Shown: in pieces, positions 61,002 through 64,000 of the stretch
How the letters are laid out: every line of letters starts with the position of its first letter
Numbering within the stretch: position 1 is the stretch's first letter
Source of the DNA: Bacteroidota bacterium
GTDB taxonomy: Bacteria; Bacteroidota; Ignavibacteria; Palsa-1295
Direction of reading: 5' to 3'
Length of the DNA: 64,000 nt
Assembly: GCA_030706745.1 (NCBI GenBank)
Contig: JAUZNX010000003.1
Coordinates: 1-64,000 of the forward strand
Notes under the pieces: model-generated
Database searches by the model: none
What the model was told of the DNA's origin: nothing
The model's input: the letters and a program-made list of their open reading frames with translations, nothing else
Translations under genes and position numbers: made by a program

Positions 61002-62750
61002 ATGTCTCAATCTTCGGAACTTCGTGTCTTCATTTCTTCCACGTTTCAGGATTTGCAGGAAGAGCGCGAGCATTTAGTCAAGAAAGTATTTCCGGAAGTT
61101 CGGTCGCGGTGCCGCGAGCGCGGCGTGACATTCACCGAGGTCGACCTTCGGTGGGGTGTGACCGAGGAGGATGTGACTTCCGGGCGAGTGATTCGCACCT
61201 GTCTCGAAGAGATCGATCGCACCCGACCATACTTTATCGGTATCACTGGCGATCGGTATGGTTTCGTACCACAGGCCGGTGACATAAAGGCGGACCCGGA
61301 ACTCCTGGAGCGATTTCCCTGGATCGAGCAGGCCCTCGCCGAGGGTGCAAGCCTGACGGACCTCGAATTCCGCTATGGTGCCCTGAACCGGTTAGTCAAC
61401 GAATCGGAGCACGACCAATGCATCTTTTATTTTCGTCAACGGCTTTGGGGTCGCGATGCCGCGTCCGTGGATCGGATGAAGCTCATTTCGCTTGAGCGCC
61501 GCGTTCGGGAAAAGGGATTCCGTATGCATCCCTATCAGGATGCGACGACGCTTGGGGATTTGGTGCGAACAGAACTGCTGGCGATTCTCGAGCGCGACTT
61601 CGCCGATTCCAAACCGCCGACGCCGCTAGAAGCAGAACGATTGAAGCATGAAGCATTTGCCTCCTCCAGACGGCACGCATATCTTCCGAACCCCGAGTAT
61701 GTCGATCGACTCGACCGATTCGCGGCGAGCGATGAAGTGCCTCTTGTGATTTACGCGGAGTCAGGAGCTGGGAAGAGTTCGCTCGTTGCTCACTGGGCCG
61801 CGAGTTACCGCGAGCGGCAACCTTCGACTGCTGTGATCGAGCACTATATTGGTATTGGCGCCGGTGCCACAGATCATTATGGCGTGATGCGTCACATCAT
61901 GGAGGAGATCAAAACCCGGTATGACCGTACCGAAGAGATTCCGGGAACACCGGAGGAGATCGAGCGGCAGTTCGCGAACTGGCTCGGATTCACGCTTCAA
62001 AATCCTGTCGTTATCATCATTGATGGCGTCAACCAGCTTTCCGGCGTGGCGGCGAAGCTCGAATGGGTGCCGAAATTCTGGCCGAACAATATTCGCTTCA
62101 TCATCACGGCGGCAACGGAGGAAACCCTGAATGACTTAAAGCAGCGGAATTGGCAGGAGATGAGGGTTCGCCTTCTCGAAGCCGAGGAGCGCAAAGCCAT
62201 CATTGTACAGTTTCTTAGAGAGTATGGCAAGGCGCTGGCAAGTCATGAAATCGACCGCATTGCCAACGATCCTAAATGTGCGCACCCATTATTTCTGCGT
62301 ACCCTTCTGGAGGAGCTTCGGATTTTTGGAAGTCATTTCGAGCTCAGTGACCGCGTAACAAGATGCTTGAGTACTGCCGGCACAGATGAGCTTTTCCAAA
62401 TCGTTCTCGAACGAATGGAAGGAGATTTCAGCCCGCAACAAGTCCGCGATGTCATGTCTCTTATTTGGGCTGCCCGCACGGGGCTCGCAGAAGGGGAGCT
62501 TGTCGATGTCACAGGCATTGGGCGACTCGACATCTCGATGATTACCATGTCGCTGGACTATCATTTGCTTCGGCGCGACGGACTGCTGACATTCTTCCAT
62601 GACTTTCTCCGCCGAGCGGTTGAGGCCCGCTACCTCGACGCGGAAGAGACAAAGCGGCAGCGCCACCTTGCACTTGCCGATTACTTCGAGAAGATCGTTA
62701 TGGACTTGGCTGAGAAGGAACTTGCGGAGTCTGTCCAGACCGCAGCATGA
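61002..62750 (+). CDS. DUF4062 and NACHT-type STAND ATPase
   Basis: A 582-residue protein. Residues 7-95 are DUF4062 (LRVFISSTFQDLQEEREHL, VDLRWGVTEED, YFIGITGDRYG), a TIR/deoxyribosyltransferase-like domain at the N-terminus of NLR-type proteins. Then a STAND NTPase: Walker A AESGAGKS at 252-259, Walker B VVIIIDGVNQL at 336-346, the sensor RFIITAATEE at about 365-374. The C-terminus (LRRDGLLTFFHDFLRRAVEA) is the winged-helix/lid part of the family. In related one-piece proteins a TPR region follows; here translation ends and a new ATG (62747) opens the TPR gene with 4-bp overlap. Start fixed at 61002 by MSQSSELRVF. Confidence 0.88.
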   Translation: MSQSSELRVFISSTFQDLQEEREHLVKKVFPEVRSRCRERGVTFTEVDLRWGVTEEDVTSGRVIRTCLEEIDRTRPYFIGITGDRYGFVPQAGDIKADPELLERFPWIEQALAEGASLTDLEFRYGALNRLVNESEHDQCIFYFRQRLWGRDAASVDRMKLISLERRVREKGFRMHPYQDATTLGDLVRTELLAILERDFADSKPPTPLEAERLKHEAFASSRRHAYLPNPEYVDRLDRFAASDEVPLVIYAESGAGKSSLVAHWAASYRERQPSTAVIEHYIGIGAGATDHYGVMRHIMEEIKTRYDRTEEIPGTPEEIERQFANWLGFTLQNPVVIIIDGVNQLSGVAAKLEWVPKFWPNNIRFIITAATEETLNDLKQRNWQEMRVRLLEAEERKAIIVQFLREYGKALASHEIDRIANDPKCAHPLFLRTLLEELRIFGSHFELSDRVTRCLSTAGTDELFQIVLERMEGDFSPQQVRDVMSLIWAARTGLAEGELVDVTGIGRLDISMITMSLDYHLLRRDGLLTFFHDFLRRAVEARYLDAEETKRQRHLALADYFEKIVMDLAEKELAESVQTAA

Positions 62751-64000
62751 TTACGTTTCGGGTTGCTCGTGAACTGACATATCAACTCGAAATGGCGAGC
62801 GAGCACGATCGGCTGGCGCAAGTGCTGGCGAGCGTTCCCGTATTCCTATGGCTATCAGGCGTCTCAGATCGCACGGATGTCTTCCGGCAGTGGCAATATC
62901 TCACGGTATCTGGGATCAACCCGGAGCCGCTATATCGTGCCTCATTGGCAAAGGCCCGTAATATTAATTCGAGCCTGTTGCCGGACGCGCTTTACCAACT
63001 CTACTGGATGTTTCAGGTTCGTGGGGCGTGGGATCTATCTTACGATCTGCTGACGGAACTCCGCCTGTGGGCTTGCAATAACGGCAGCCCAACATGGGAA
63101 ATCCGCGCGACGCTTGGCTTGGGCGTCATTCGCTGGAGACGTGCGGAATATGATGATGCCATGAAGCACCTGGAGCGATCGCTCGAATTAAGTGAAAAGA
63201 ACCACGATTTGGTGAGCGTATCATTCGCATTGGGGAACATGGGAAACGTCTATCGTGACCAAGGCCAGTATGCTGATGCAACCAAGTGTTTTGAGCGGCA
63301 CTATACAATCGCCAATTCGCTCAACGACAAGCTTGGAATGTCACGAGCGATCACAAATCTCGGAATCGTTCGCAGAGAACAAGAACAGTTGGAAGAGGCA
63401 CGGGCATGCTTTGAGGAGGCGCTTCAACTCGCTCAGTCTTTTGGGGATCGTTCAATCCAGCTCTATGCCCTCGGGAATATGGGAGCGCTCTTTGTCGACA
63501 TGGGGCGACTCGACGAAGCAACAACCTATCTGTCAGAGCACCTTGCACTCGCGGAGCGCCTGGGAGACAGAAGAGGAATGGCCGCGACGATGACCAACTT
63601 TGGCAATATCCAGGCCGTGCTCGGACGATACGAAGCTGCTTTGCACTCGTTCGAGAAGCAACTAGCGGTTTCGGAGTCACTCGGCGAGAAAAAGGGGGTA
63701 GGTGAGGCCTCATTTGCGGTCGCAAAAATGCATCTGAAGCAAGGTACTTACGAATCAGCCTTACAATATACCCGACGCTCGCTTGATACATTTCGTGCGA
63801 TTGGCGTTTTGACCGGCGTTGGTGTCACGCTCGCGCAGCAGGCGCAGATCCTTCTGGAAACCGTAAGCGCTTCAACGGCCGAGCAACCTGCGATGCGCCC
63901 GTTCTACCTCGATGGCGTCATCGAGGAATCGACCGGATCGACGTGGCAGCAGAGCACACTTCAGGCGGCGCGCTCCCTGGCGGAGGAAAGCGTCTCTATA
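62747..64000 (+). CDS. TPR protein, sensor part of the split STAND module (3' end outside window)
   Basis: Open from the ATG at 62747 to the right edge (418 codons, no stop). It begins MITFRVARELTYQLEMASEH then DRLAQVLASVPVFLW, which in one-piece relatives continues directly after the NACHT domain (a YQLxxAxExDRL-type joint). Five 40-residue TPR units follow with great regularity: GNMGNVYRDQGQYADATKCF, TNLGIVRREQEQLEEARACF, GNMGALFVDMGRLDEATTYL, TNFGNIQAVLGRYEAALHSF and AVAKMHLKQGTYESALQY. Probably the ligand-sensing region, coupled to the ATPase by ATGA. Confidence 0.85.
   Translation, partial: MITFRVARELTYQLEMASEHDRLAQVLASVPVFLWLSGVSDRTDVFRQWQYLTVSGINPEPLYRASLAKARNINSSLLPDALYQLYWMFQVRGAWDLSYDLLTELRLWACNNGSPTWEIRATLGLGVIRWRRAEYDDAMKHLERSLELSEKNHDLVSVSFALGNMGNVYRDQGQYADATKCFERHYTIANSLNDKLGMSRAITNLGIVRREQEQLEEARACFEEALQLAQSFGDRSIQLYALGNMGALFVDMGRLDEATTYLSEHLALAERLGDRRGMAATMTNFGNIQAVLGRYEAALHSFEKQLAVSESLGEKKGVGEASFAVAKMHLKQGTYESALQYTRRSLDTFRAIGVLTGVGVTLAQQAQILLETVSASTAEQPAMRPFYLDGVIEESTGSTWQQSTLQAARSLAEESVSI

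Noticed and set aside
62690-62760. Programmed -1 frameshift between the NACHT and TPR genes
   Set aside because: No slippery heptamer before the overlap; a normal ATG in an ATGA overlap explains the junction by coupled initiation. A sequencing error is still possible.

Overview
The window (about 54% G+C by eye) looks like a chromosomal segment of a Bacteroidota/Chlorobi-group (FCB) bacterium, most like Ignavibacteria or Candidatus Kapabacteria. The signs are C-terminal sorting tails of the YPNPF / GxxxxxVYFYR type (type IX secretion) at the left edge and in the pseudogene at 13971-14468, many outer-membrane barrels and lipoproteins, TAnnTTTG promoter elements (4640, 11552, 16706, 31956, 34421, 60941), weak Shine-Dalgarno sites, and frequent TTG/GTG starts. 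I saw no insertion sequence, phage gene or CRISPR array. All family names are from reading the translations; no database search was run.

Layout. 1-8.0 kb: secreted beta-propeller protein (cut by the window), asnB, ferredoxin, metallo-hydrolase, outer-membrane protein with terminator, nadB-speB. 8.0-16.7 kb: two paralogous lipoproteins, a zincin-like protein that has lost its HExxH, and the peptide-transporter genes oppD and oppCB, separated by an interrupted barrel gene, an OmpA-family protein and a frameshifted T9SS-cargo gene. 16.7-20.8 kb: a cobalamin unit with promoter, B12 riboswitch (carrying a repeat insertion), BtuB-like receptor, BtuG-like propeller lipoprotein, DUF6580 membrane protein and terminator. 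20.9-28.1 kb: PP-loop ATPase, carA, then a TPR protein/barrel pair on the other strand. 28.1-33.9 kb: exopolysaccharide genes (glycosyltransferase, priming phosphosugar transferase, GmhB), two 48-residue membrane proteins, a sugar permease, nadD. 34.0-38.5 kb: polyproline lipoprotein, then an ECF sigma factor, a membrane protein joining an anti-sigma-like N-terminus to a barrel-like C-terminus, and a lipoprotein. 38.6-53.6 kb: aspartate aminotransferase, M1 peptidase, transketolase, 3-hydroxyacyl-CoA dehydrogenase, two glycosyltransferases, thiolase, the B12-binding methylmalonyl-CoA mutase subunit, tRNA-Ser, tRNA-Met and small enzymes. 53.6-60.9 kb: a putative carbohydrate-use cluster (toroid-like secreted protein, propeller, six-hairpin glycosidase, sodium symporter). 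60.9-64.0 kb: a DUF4062-NACHT ATPase and a separate TPR gene running off the right edge.

How genes work together. B12 uptake at 17-21 kb fits a B12 requirement shown by the mutase subunit at 50.9 kb; thiolase and hydroxyacyl-CoA dehydrogenase are steps of acyl-CoA metabolism. NadB and NadD are two steps of NAD synthesis. Two themes stand out. First, intergenic spaces, one riboswitch and several coding regions carry clusters of different 7-bp repeats arranged as inverted pairs; some encode protein N-termini, a signal peptide or a linker. Second, the DUF4062-NACHT/TPR pair is a split NLR-like (STAND) module with its own promoter and an adjacent perfect palindrome, the best candidate here for an undescribed system.
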